Source: Viridibacterium curvum
Lineage (GTDB): Bacteria; Pseudomonadota; Gammaproteobacteria; Burkholderiales; Rhodocyclaceae
Length of the DNA: 64,000 bases
Assembly: GCF_039544165.1 (NCBI RefSeq)
Contig: NZ_BAABLD010000008.1
Location: 248,001 to 312,000, forward strand
Direction: 5' to 3'
Part shown: positions 52,443-59,888 of the stretch, in pieces
Layout: each line of letters opens with the position of its first letter
How positions within the stretch are numbered: position 1 is the first letter of the stretch
Program-made: the position numbers and the translations under genes
The notes under the pieces: model-generated
What the model was told of the DNA's origin: nothing
Database searches by the model: none
The model's input: the letters and a program-made list of their open reading frames with translations, nothing else

Positions 52443-52859
52443 ATGTCTGATTCCGCTCCTCAGTCCTCCCCTATCCCCACCGAACTGCGCCTGCACCAGA
52501 AATCGCAGGAGCTCGAAATCCACTTCGAAGACGGTGTGGCGGCACGCTTGTCCAGCGAGTTCCTGCGTGTGCATTCGCCGTCGGCCGAGGTCAAGGGCCA
52601 TGGCCCGGGGCAGGAAACCCTGCAGACCGGCAAGCGCAACGTGGCCATCACGACCGTCGAACCCGTCGGTCACTACGCCGTGCGCCTCGTGTTCTCCGAC
52701 GGCCACAACAGCGGCCTCTACTCCTGGGACCTGCTCTACCGTTACGCGCAGGAACATGAAGTTCTGTGGGCCGACTACCTGCAGAAGCTGGAAGCCGCCG
52801 GCGCCAGCCGCGATCACGCGACCCCGCGCCCGGCCAGCGGCGGCTGCAGCCGGCATTGA
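52443..52859 (+). CDS. DUF971 domain protein
   Basis: The 138-residue protein carries the DUF971/GBBH-like N-terminal fold: LRLHQKSQELEIHFEDGVAARLSSEFLRVHSPSAEVKGHG (pieces at about 16-55), GKRNVAITTVEPVGHYAVRLVFSDGHNSGLYSWDLLYRY (about 62-100). The related domain in gamma-butyrobetaine hydroxylase and in ApbC/Mrp-type proteins suggests an iron-sulphur or metal link, but this stand-alone form is uncharacterised. It usually precedes ubiE in betaproteobacteria; here they are 25 kb apart. It reads divergently from phoB and runs toward gatB. Confidence 0.88.
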   Translation: MSDSAPQSSPIPTELRLHQKSQELEIHFEDGVAARLSSEFLRVHSPSAEVKGHGPGQETLQTGKRNVAITTVEPVGHYAVRLVFSDGHNSGLYSWDLLYRYAQEHEVLWADYLQKLEAAGASRDHATPRPASGGCSRH

Positions 52860-52939
52860 AGGGCTGACGCGGTAGAATTGCAGACCTGGTGCAGCATCCG
52901 CCTGCACTCCCCTCACAGACTGGATTCGAGCAAGACATC

Positions 52940-54391
52940 ATGCGCAGCGATTGGGAAGTCGTCATCGGCCTGGAAACCCACGCCCAGCTCAACACCGCCT
53001 CCAAGATCTTCTCTGGCGCCAGCACCGCTTTCGGCGCCGAGCCGAACGAGCAGGCCAGCGCGGTGGATATCGCCCTGCCCGGCGTGCTGCCGGTGCTCAA
53101 CCGTGGCGCCGTCGAGCGTGCCATCCGCTTCGGACTCGCCATCGGCGCCGAAGTCGCGCCGCGCTCGGTGTTCGCCCGCAAGAATTACTTCTACCCCGAT
53201 CTGCCCAAGGGCTACCAGATCAGCCAGTTCGAGCTGCCGGTCGTGCAGGGCGGCACGATCACCATCCAGGTGGGTGAAGGTGGCAAGGCCTACGAAAAAA
53301 CCGTGCGCCTGACGCGCGCTCACCTCGAAGAGGACGCTGGCAAAAGCGATCACGAGTTGTTTCGCGACCACAGCGGTATCGACCTTAACCGGGCCGGCAC
53401 GCCACTGCTGGAGATCGTTACCGAACCAGACATGAGCTCGTCGGCCGAGGCCGTTGCCTACGCCAAAGCCTTGCATGCGTTGGTGCAATGGATCGACATC
53501 TGCGACGGCAACATGCAGGAAGGCTCGTTCCGCTGTGACGCCAACGTCTCGGTACGTCGCAAAGGTGAGCCTCTGGGCACGCGCCGCGAGATCAAGAATC
53601 TCAACAGCTTCCGCTTCCTGCAGCAGGCCATCGACTACGAGGTCGCAGAACAGATCCGCATCATCGAAGACGGCGGCAAGATCCAGCAGGCCACCGTGCT
53701 GTTCGACCCGGGCACTGGCGAGACGCGTGTGATGCGCACCAAAGAAGATGCACACGACTACCGCTACTTCCCCGACCCCGACCTGCTGCCGCTGGAGATC
53801 AGCGCCGACTGGAAAGCGGCGGTCAAGGCGGCGATGCCCGAGCTGCCGCAGGAACTGGCCGCACGCTTCCAGAGTGAATACGGCCTGTCAGCCTATGACG
53901 CCGCCACACTGACAGCCAACCGCGACACCGCGCTGTACTACGTCGAGGCAGTCAAAGCGGCCGGTGCAGCAGCTGCGAAACCCCTCGCCAACTGGGTTAT
54001 GGGTGAACTCGCTGCGCGCCTGAACAAGGAAGAGCGGAGCATTGCCGCCAGCCCGGTCTCTGCCGCGCAGCTGGCAGGCCTGATCGCCCGCATCGCCGAC
54101 AGCACCATCTCGAACAACATCGCCAAGAAGGTCTTCGAAGCGCTGTGGAACGGTGATGGCGCCAGCGCCGACGAGGTGATCGAGAAGCAAGGTCTCAAAC
54201 AGGTCACCGACGCCTCGGCCATCGAGCCCATCATCGACGAAGTGATCGCCAACAACGCCGCCAACGTCGCCGAGTACAAGGCCGGCAAGGAGAAGGCGTT
54301 CAACGCGCTGGTCGGTCAGGTCATGAAGGCCAGCAAGGGCAAGGCCTCGCCCGCGCAGGTCAACGAGCTGCTGAAGAAGAAGCTGGGCTGA
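52940..54391 (+). CDS. gatB: Aspartyl/glutamyl-tRNA amidotransferase subunit B
   Basis: GatB is part of the GatCAB enzyme that converts Glu-tRNA(Gln) and Asp-tRNA(Asn) to the amides. The 483-residue protein starts at MRSDWEVVIGLETHAQL. Canonical segments are TASKIFSGASTAFGAEPNEQ, DLPKGYQISQFELPV, EEDAGKSDHE, the kinase-like DYRYFPDPDLLPL (about 269-281), and the C-terminal YqeY-like tail from about 390. A longer reading frame upstream lacks the family start. gatA and gatC are not beside it, unlike the common gatCAB order. Confidence 0.97.
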   Translation: MRSDWEVVIGLETHAQLNTASKIFSGASTAFGAEPNEQASAVDIALPGVLPVLNRGAVERAIRFGLAIGAEVAPRSVFARKNYFYPDLPKGYQISQFELPVVQGGTITIQVGEGGKAYEKTVRLTRAHLEEDAGKSDHELFRDHSGIDLNRAGTPLLEIVTEPDMSSSAEAVAYAKALHALVQWIDICDGNMQEGSFRCDANVSVRRKGEPLGTRREIKNLNSFRFLQQAIDYEVAEQIRIIEDGGKIQQATVLFDPGTGETRVMRTKEDAHDYRYFPDPDLLPLEISADWKAAVKAAMPELPQELAARFQSEYGLSAYDAATLTANRDTALYYVEAVKAAGAAAAKPLANWVMGELAARLNKEERSIAASPVSAAQLAGLIARIADSTISNNIAKKVFEALWNGDGASADEVIEKQGLKQVTDASAIEPIIDEVIANNAANVAEYKAGKEKAFNALVGQVMKASKGKASPAQVNELLKKKLG

Positions 54392-54427
54392 GTGCGACAG
54401 GCTGCCGCTGGCACGGCAGCCACTCCC

Positions 54428-56296
54428 TTACAGGCCGAGAAAGAACACCGCTGACCCCAGCGAAATCAGCAGTAGCGCAATGCGCTGCAAACGACCGGCC
54501 TGACTCCAGAACAACAGGGCCGGCAGCAGGACCGGCAGCACGTAGCGGAAGTCGTTGCTGCACGCGTAAGGCGTCATGATGCGCAATGCCACAAGGCTTG
54601 CGAGCCACGTGATCCCCAGCAACACGAACGGACGGACACGGTACAGCGCGCGGGCACTGCAACCCGCCGCACGCCAGCTCGACACCAGGAAAAAGCTCAG
54701 GAAGAGGCCCAGCAACAATGCTCCCCATGCATAGGCCACAGCACCCTGTAGCGCGTCGGGGAAGGCGAACTCGCCGCTCAGCGAAGAACGCAGCAGGTAG
54801 TTCCAGAAGTTTGCGCGGCCACTGGCGTCGTCGAACGGCGCCATCCACGGCATCGTGAGGAAGGTCGGCACATCGAGCGGCAGGAACGACTTGAGGTTCA
54901 CCGGCACCAGCAGGCCGCTGTGAAGACTGCCTGTGTTCGAGATGAGCCAATTCGGAATCGCGCCCTGCAGGTAGTAATAAACACGTACGACAAAGCTGGC
55001 GAACAGGCCGCTGAGCACGAGGCCGCCGAACAGCGTCGTATCCAGCATGGCTGAGCGCCGCTTGCGACGATTACGCCGCAGGGCCGTGCTCAAGACCAGT
55101 GCCCCCAATGCGGCACACAAGGCGATGGCATTGCTCTTGCACAGCAAGGCAATTGCACAGGTGAGGGCCATGTAGACAAGATCGTCACGCCTGCGCCCCT
55201 GCCACCAGCGGATGGCAAACCAGCCCGCCACGCCGGCGCTGGCAAACAACGCAGAGTCGTTACCGAGCCGGATGGCGTGGATGATGCCCGAGGGCCAGAA
55301 AGCCAGTGCCAGCGTTGCCGTGGCCAGCGCCACGTAGCGACCACGCAGAGCGCGACGGAGGGTGCCCGCCGTCGCCGTCAGGAAGATCAGCCAGAGTGCG
55401 ATCGAGAAGGCCTGCAGCATTTCCGCCGCAGGCAGGTTGAGCCAATGAGCCCAGCGCCAGACGACCGCCCCCAGCGTGTAATAAACAGGCGGATGGTAGA
55501 AGGTCCAGCCCTGCATCGGCGATGGCAGCGCCAGGTTCTGGGCGACCCACGCGACGTAGCCATAGTGCCCATCGACTCCGGCAGCATCGTGCGTCCGCAC
55601 CTGCCAGGGCGTCGCCATCCAGTAGCTGCAGATGACCAGCAAGGACAGGGCAATGATGAAGATCTGCAGCTTGCGCAGCCCGAAGCAGCGCGACAGCCCA
55701 AACAACAGTGGCAGGAAGCCGGCAGCGAATACCAGTGCATGCCAGAAGCCCATACGCGGCCGGAATGAAATGCCGCCGTCGCCGCCGCCGTTGTCGACCT
55801 GGAACACGATGACGGCGGGCCCGCGCTGCAGATATGGGCCCAGATCAATGTCGAAACCACGGGTGTAGTCCGTCAGGCCGCCTTCGCGTACGCCAGCGAA
55901 CGAAACAACCTGCCCGTTGATGAACATGGCGCGCAGGTTGTCGTCCGGGATGATTTGCCAGGTACGCGGCGTCAGCCAGCCGACCTGCATGTCTATCGTC
56001 AGGCGATTGCCGCTGCCGACTGTGTGGAACACCCAGGGCAGATCGGTCTTGCTGATCTGTCCGCCCGCCTCCCCGGTTGCCGTCATGCGTGGCCAGCACA
56101 GCCAGAACGCCACTGTAAGCATCAGCGCGCTCAGAAGGGCGTGCTTGAACAAGCGCGTGAGCGGATGCGTGAGCAATCTCGTCATCAATGACTGGCGCAC
56201 CGGCGATGCCACGATAGGCGCTTGCGGCGCAGACTCGACAGGGGAATCTGCCGCCAGCTCAGGGGCCGATTCGACCGGGGATGCACTGTCGCTCAC
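54428..56296 (-). CDS. Polytopic membrane glycosyltransferase-like protein (GT39/GT83-like)
   Basis: The 622-residue protein has an Ala/Pro/Ser-rich cytoplasmic start (about 1-35) and a first membrane helix (about 52-68). A soluble periplasmic beta-domain follows (about 85-175, FINGQVVSFAGVREGGLTDYTRGFDID), then about ten further helices. GVDGHYGYVAWVAQNLALPSPMQGWTFYHPPVYYTLGAV (about 242-280) resembles the donor/acceptor loop of ArnT/PMT-type C-class transferases, which use lipid-linked sugars. Neighbouring GtrA/GtrB genes support a role in adding a sugar to a surface glycan. 9 bases separate it from the FAD gene. Confidence 0.78.
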   Translation of the reverse strand: MSDSASPVESAPELAADSPVESAPQAPIVASPVRQSLMTRLLTHPLTRLFKHALLSALMLTVAFWLCWPRMTATGEAGGQISKTDLPWVFHTVGSGNRLTIDMQVGWLTPRTWQIIPDDNLRAMFINGQVVSFAGVREGGLTDYTRGFDIDLGPYLQRGPAVIVFQVDNGGGDGGISFRPRMGFWHALVFAAGFLPLLFGLSRCFGLRKLQIFIIALSLLVICSYWMATPWQVRTHDAAGVDGHYGYVAWVAQNLALPSPMQGWTFYHPPVYYTLGAVVWRWAHWLNLPAAEMLQAFSIALWLIFLTATAGTLRRALRGRYVALATATLALAFWPSGIIHAIRLGNDSALFASAGVAGWFAIRWWQGRRRDDLVYMALTCAIALLCKSNAIALCAALGALVLSTALRRNRRKRRSAMLDTTLFGGLVLSGLFASFVVRVYYYLQGAIPNWLISNTGSLHSGLLVPVNLKSFLPLDVPTFLTMPWMAPFDDASGRANFWNYLLRSSLSGEFAFPDALQGAVAYAWGALLLGLFLSFFLVSSWRAAGCSARALYRVRPFVLLGITWLASLVALRIMTPYACSNDFRYVLPVLLPALLFWSQAGRLQRIALLLISLGSAVFFLGL

Positions 56297-56305
56297 GATA
56301 CTGCC

Positions 56306-57883
56306 TCAGGACTGCTTGGTCTCGTGATATTCCTTCTCGGTGTTCACCGACCACAGCACCGAGCGCGACTGGGAAGGATCGCGCATGCAACGCACAGCTT
56401 CAATGGCCGTCAGCATGGAGTGATCCTGGTTGTTGTAGCGATGCTGGCCGTTGCGGCCGATGCAGTACAGGTTGGTAATGCTGTCGAGATGGGCCTTGAC
56501 GGTATCGAACTCGTCGTAAGTGCCGAAGTAGGCCGGGTAGGCCTTTTCGATGCGGATACGGCAGGTGTCGAGGATGTCTTCGCGGTCGAGGATGTCGATC
56601 TGGATGAGCTCCTTGACGGCGAACTCGATGAAATCCGCGTCACTCATCTTCCAGATGTCATCCTTTTCGTCGCACATGTATTCGAGGCCGACCCAGACCT
56701 TGTCGGGGTCCTGCACCATGTAGGGCGACCAGTTGTTGAAGATCTGCAGACGGCACAGCTTCACGTCGCGTTCCTGGATGTAGATCCAGGTGTCGGGCAC
56801 CACGTCACCGACGGTCTTGATCTTGGTCGTGTTGCGGATCTTGAGCTTGTTGGCAAGGATGCCGACGGTCATGAAGTCGCGGTAGGGCAAGTCGCAGGCG
56901 ATGCGCTTGACGTCGGCCGGCACGGCGTCGCCACGGAAGCCCGCAACGAGATCCTTGATCGGCATGGTCGACAGACAGAAGTCGCCGTCGAAGCGCTTCT
57001 CTACGCCATCGCACTCGGCCGTCACAGCCACCACGCGGCCACCTTCAACGTGAATGCCGGTGACCTTGTGGCGCATGTGGATCTCGCCGCCCATCTTCTT
57101 CACATCGTCCGCCACGTATTCCCACAGCTGGCCCGGGCCCAGCTTGGGGTAGAAGAACTGCTCGATCAGCGAAGTCTCGGTCTTCTTCTGGCGCAGGTCG
57201 GTGTCCTTGCCGCCCGGCAACATCTTCTTGATCGCCGAGAACACGGCTTTCGAGAGCGACAGACCCTTGATGCGCTGCGCGCCCCAGGCCGAAGAGATCT
57301 TCTGCGGATGCACACCCCACACCTTTTCGGTGTAGTCCTCGAAGAACATGCGATACAGCGGTACGCCGAAACGATTGACGAGGAAGTCCTCCAGCGAATC
57401 TTCGCTCTTGCGCTTGAAGACCTGCGAAAAGACGTAGCCGAAGCCCGCATACATCGTGCGGAAGATGCCGAGGTTGGTCACCGTCTCGAGCTTCATCGAG
57501 ATGGGGTAATCGAAGAACTTGCGCAGGTAGAAGATGCGCGAAATGCGTTCGCGGATCAGCATCACGCGATCGGCCTTCTCCGGATCAGGACCTTCTTTGG
57601 CCCAAGGCTTGGTCTTGTTCAGCACGATGTCGTCGCGCGAGGGCGCTGCCTGCAGCGGCATGCGCGCCGCCCACCAGTCCATCACCACATCGCTCTTCGA
57701 GAAGAACCGGTGACCGCCGATATCGATACGGTTGCCGTTGTGATTGATCGTGCAGGAGATACCACCGATGCGGTCGGTCACTTCCAGGATCACCGGGCGA
57801 ATGCCGGATTGCTGGGACAGCATTTCGAAAGCAGCAGTCAGACCCGCAGGGCCAGCGCCAATGATGAGTGCAGTTTTGTTCAT
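56306..57883 (-). CDS. FAD-dependent oxidoreductase (amine-oxidase/UDP-galactopyranose-mutase-like)
   Basis: The 525-residue flavoprotein has an N-terminal dinucleotide fold, ALIIGAGPAGLTAAFEML (about 5-22), then GGHRFFSKSD (about 56-65) and a C-terminal FAD motif SITNLYCIGRNGQHRYNNQDHSMLTAI (pieces at about 470-496). The GGHRFF and GRNGQHRYNNQDHSM segments are shared with UDP-galactopyranose mutase-like proteins and protoporphyrinogen oxidase relatives. In glycan clusters such proteins modify a nucleotide or lipid-linked sugar. The exact reaction is unknown. It starts 18 bases after the gtrA stop and abuts the membrane transferase. Confidence 0.8.
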   Translation of the reverse strand: MNKTALIIGAGPAGLTAAFEMLSQQSGIRPVILEVTDRIGGISCTINHNGNRIDIGGHRFFSKSDVVMDWWAARMPLQAAPSRDDIVLNKTKPWAKEGPDPEKADRVMLIRERISRIFYLRKFFDYPISMKLETVTNLGIFRTMYAGFGYVFSQVFKRKSEDSLEDFLVNRFGVPLYRMFFEDYTEKVWGVHPQKISSAWGAQRIKGLSLSKAVFSAIKKMLPGGKDTDLRQKKTETSLIEQFFYPKLGPGQLWEYVADDVKKMGGEIHMRHKVTGIHVEGGRVVAVTAECDGVEKRFDGDFCLSTMPIKDLVAGFRGDAVPADVKRIACDLPYRDFMTVGILANKLKIRNTTKIKTVGDVVPDTWIYIQERDVKLCRLQIFNNWSPYMVQDPDKVWVGLEYMCDEKDDIWKMSDADFIEFAVKELIQIDILDREDILDTCRIRIEKAYPAYFGTYDEFDTVKAHLDSITNLYCIGRNGQHRYNNQDHSMLTAIEAVRCMRDPSQSRSVLWSVNTEKEYHETKQS

Positions 57884-57901
57884 GTCAGGCCAGCCAGGGT
57901 C

Positions 57902-58357
57902 TCAACGGAAAAACACGAATGCGCGACGCAGGCCAAAATTCCAGACCAGCACCAACGCCGCCATGACGATGCGGCTCGCGCGCTCAGGCGCGTCCAGGAC
58001 GTCAATACCAATCCACATGCCGAGCGAGGTCAGCGCCAGACCGCCGACGCCGACAAGTGCAAAAACAAGTAAATCCCGCAAACTGCGGGCCTGAGTGCCG
58101 CGCCAGACCCATGCCACGCACAGGGCATAGTTGGTCAGCAGCCCGCCGATGAAGCCGACACAGACGGCCGGCAAGTAGTGCAGACCTGCCGACAGGCAGG
58201 TCGAAAAGAGGGCGAAGTCGACGGCAAACGCGATGCCGCCAACCAGCAGATACTTGATGAATGCCCGAAGCAAATGCTTCAGGCCCCCGGCTTGCGTCGA
58301 GACAGGGCCCATGCCGGGCACGCTGCCTTCGATGACGGGGGATGCCCCGGATTCCAT
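57902..58357 (-). CDS. GtrA-family membrane protein, copy 1
   Basis: The 151-residue protein has four membrane helices in the last 120 residues: FIKYLLVGGIAFAVDFALF (about 33-51), YLPAVCVGFIGGLLTNYALC, LRDLLVFALVGVGGLALTSLG and IVMAALVLVWNFGLRRAFVFF. This is the GtrA fold, proposed to flip undecaprenyl-phosphate-linked sugars across the inner membrane. A 25-residue soluble N-terminus precedes it. It is separated from the gtrB gene by 152 bases, so it may have its own promoter. Confidence 0.88.
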   Translation of the reverse strand: MESGASPVIEGSVPGMGPVSTQAGGLKHLLRAFIKYLLVGGIAFAVDFALFSTCLSAGLHYLPAVCVGFIGGLLTNYALCVAWVWRGTQARSLRDLLVFALVGVGGLALTSLGMWIGIDVLDAPERASRIVMAALVLVWNFGLRRAFVFFR

Positions 58358-58509
58358 GCTGTCTCCTGTGTCCTGCTTGCAGCTCTGCGGCCGCCATGGT
58401 GGACGCGATTTGCCAGATTGACCATCACGTCGGGAGCGAGACTATATCGTTCGCCCGCTCCACGGTCATTCGTGCGCTGCGGCAAATCCGGGGGAGACGG
58501 CGCTCCGGC

Positions 58510-59484
58510 TCAGCCCTGCCGACGAAAGGCTTCGCCTTCGAGCTTGTCGACGTGAAAACGCGGACGGTCCTTGGTTTCGGTGTAGATCTTCGCCACGTAC
58601 TCGCCGATCACGCCCAGGCTGAGAAGCTGAACGCCACCCAGGAAATACATCGGGATGACGGTAGAGGCCCAGCCGGGCAAAGCATCAGCGGTGAAGAGCC
58701 GCATCAGCAGGGCCCAGGCTGTCATGGCAAGGCTGGCCAGAGAAATCAGCGTGCCGATGGTGGTAATCAGGCGCAGCGGGTAGGTCGAGAACGACGTGAT
58801 GCCCTGCCAGGCGAAGGACAGCATCTTTTTGAGGGGATACTTGGACTCCCCCGCAAAGCGCTCGGCACGGTCGTACTCGACTACCGAGTTCGGGAAGCCC
58901 AGGAGGCGCACCATGCCGCGCAGGAACAGGTTGCTCTCACGGTACTCCGAGAGTGCATCGAGCGCGCGGCGGCTCATCAGACGGTAATCCGCGTGATTGA
59001 AGACGATGTCGACCTTCATCGCCGCCATCAGTTTGTAGTAGCCCTCGGCCGTGAAGCGCTTGAAGAAGGTGTCGGTATCGCGGCGCTTGCGCACGCCGTA
59101 GACGATGTCATCGCCGTGGCGGAAGTTCTTCACCATCTGCGGGATCACTTCGAGGTCGTCCTGCAGGTCAGCATCCACGCTGATCAGCGCGTCGCCCGGC
59201 GCCGTCATGAGGCCGCAGAACAGCGCGTTCTGGTGACCACGATTGCGTGACAGTTTGATGCCACAGATATCCTTGTGCGCCGCCGAGAGTTCCGAAATCA
59301 GCGCCCAGGTCCTGTCGCGGCTACCGTCATCCACATAAAAAACCGCGCTATCGGCCGAGACGAGCCCTTCATTACGCATGCGTTCAAGCAGCACCACGAG
59401 GCGCGACGTGGTTTCACGCAGCACTTCTTCTTCGTTGTAGCAGGGGATCACCAAGCCGATGGTGGGCGCGACGGTGCTCGTCAT
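58510..59484 (-). CDS. GtrB-type family 2 glycosyltransferase (undecaprenyl-phosphate sugar transferase)
   Basis: Start at MTSTVAPTIGLVIPCYNEEEVL; 324 residues. The GT-A domain has VFYVDDGSRDRTWALI (about 46-61), NRGHQNALFCGLMTA (about 84-98), and DLQDDLEVIPQMV with the DxD-like VDADLQDD (about 103-110). YGVRKRRDTDTFFKRFTAEGYYKLM and a two-helix C-terminal anchor (about 230-295) are typical of GtrB/DPM1-like enzymes. It should load a sugar on polyprenyl phosphate for the adjacent GtrA to flip. Its ATG overlaps the second gtrA stop. Confidence 0.9.
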   Translation of the reverse strand: MTSTVAPTIGLVIPCYNEEEVLRETTSRLVVLLERMRNEGLVSADSAVFYVDDGSRDRTWALISELSAAHKDICGIKLSRNRGHQNALFCGLMTAPGDALISVDADLQDDLEVIPQMVKNFRHGDDIVYGVRKRRDTDTFFKRFTAEGYYKLMAAMKVDIVFNHADYRLMSRRALDALSEYRESNLFLRGMVRLLGFPNSVVEYDRAERFAGESKYPLKKMLSFAWQGITSFSTYPLRLITTIGTLISLASLAMTAWALLMRLFTADALPGWASTVIPMYFLGGVQLLSLGVIGEYVAKIYTETKDRPRFHVDKLEGEAFRRQG

Positions 59485-59888
59485 GATGGCTGTCTCTTCC
59501 TGAATGTCCAGATAGCGTTGATAAGGTAATTCCAGATGAAAACGATGCCTGTCGCGATCAGCTGAGCCAGCCAGACCGGCGCCCCGGCGGCTTGCAGCAG
59601 TGCCAGCGACAGGGCGTTGATGGCCAGGCCGGCACACAGGGTCACGATAAACCGCAGGGCGCTGGCGCGGTGGTCATGTTGCCCACCGAAGGTATAACGC
59701 GCATTGGCCCAGTAGTTGAACACGGCACTGATGAGGAAACCCGTGCTCGATGCCACGGTGGGCGACAGGTTGGTCGTCCACAGCAGCAGTGCCATGATCA
59801 GGTATTGCAGCAGCGTGGCGCCGCCACCGACCAGCAGAAAACTGAAAAAGCTGCGCCGGCTGATGTTGCCGTCGGCGGGCGTGCTCAT
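59481..59888 (-). CDS. GtrA-family membrane protein, copy 2
   Basis: The 135-residue protein has the four GtrA helices: FFSFLLVGGGATLLQYLIMALLLW (about 14-37), VASSTGFLISAVFNYWANARYTF (about 45-67), ALRFIVTLCAGLAINALSLALL and LAQLIATGIVFIWNYLINAIWTF. It overlaps topB by 4 bases upstream and gtrB by 4 bases downstream, so the glycan genes run on from topB without a gap. It is only distantly similar to copy 1. Confidence 0.9.
   Translation of the reverse strand: MSTPADGNISRRSFFSFLLVGGGATLLQYLIMALLLWTTNLSPTVASSTGFLISAVFNYWANARYTFGGQHDHRASALRFIVTLCAGLAINALSLALLQAAGAPVWLAQLIATGIVFIWNYLINAIWTFRKRQPS

Noticed and set aside
56222..58072. 616-codon plus-strand open frame
   Set aside because: Antisense to the FAD oxidoreductase; Val/Asp/His/Leu-rich with no recognisable domain.
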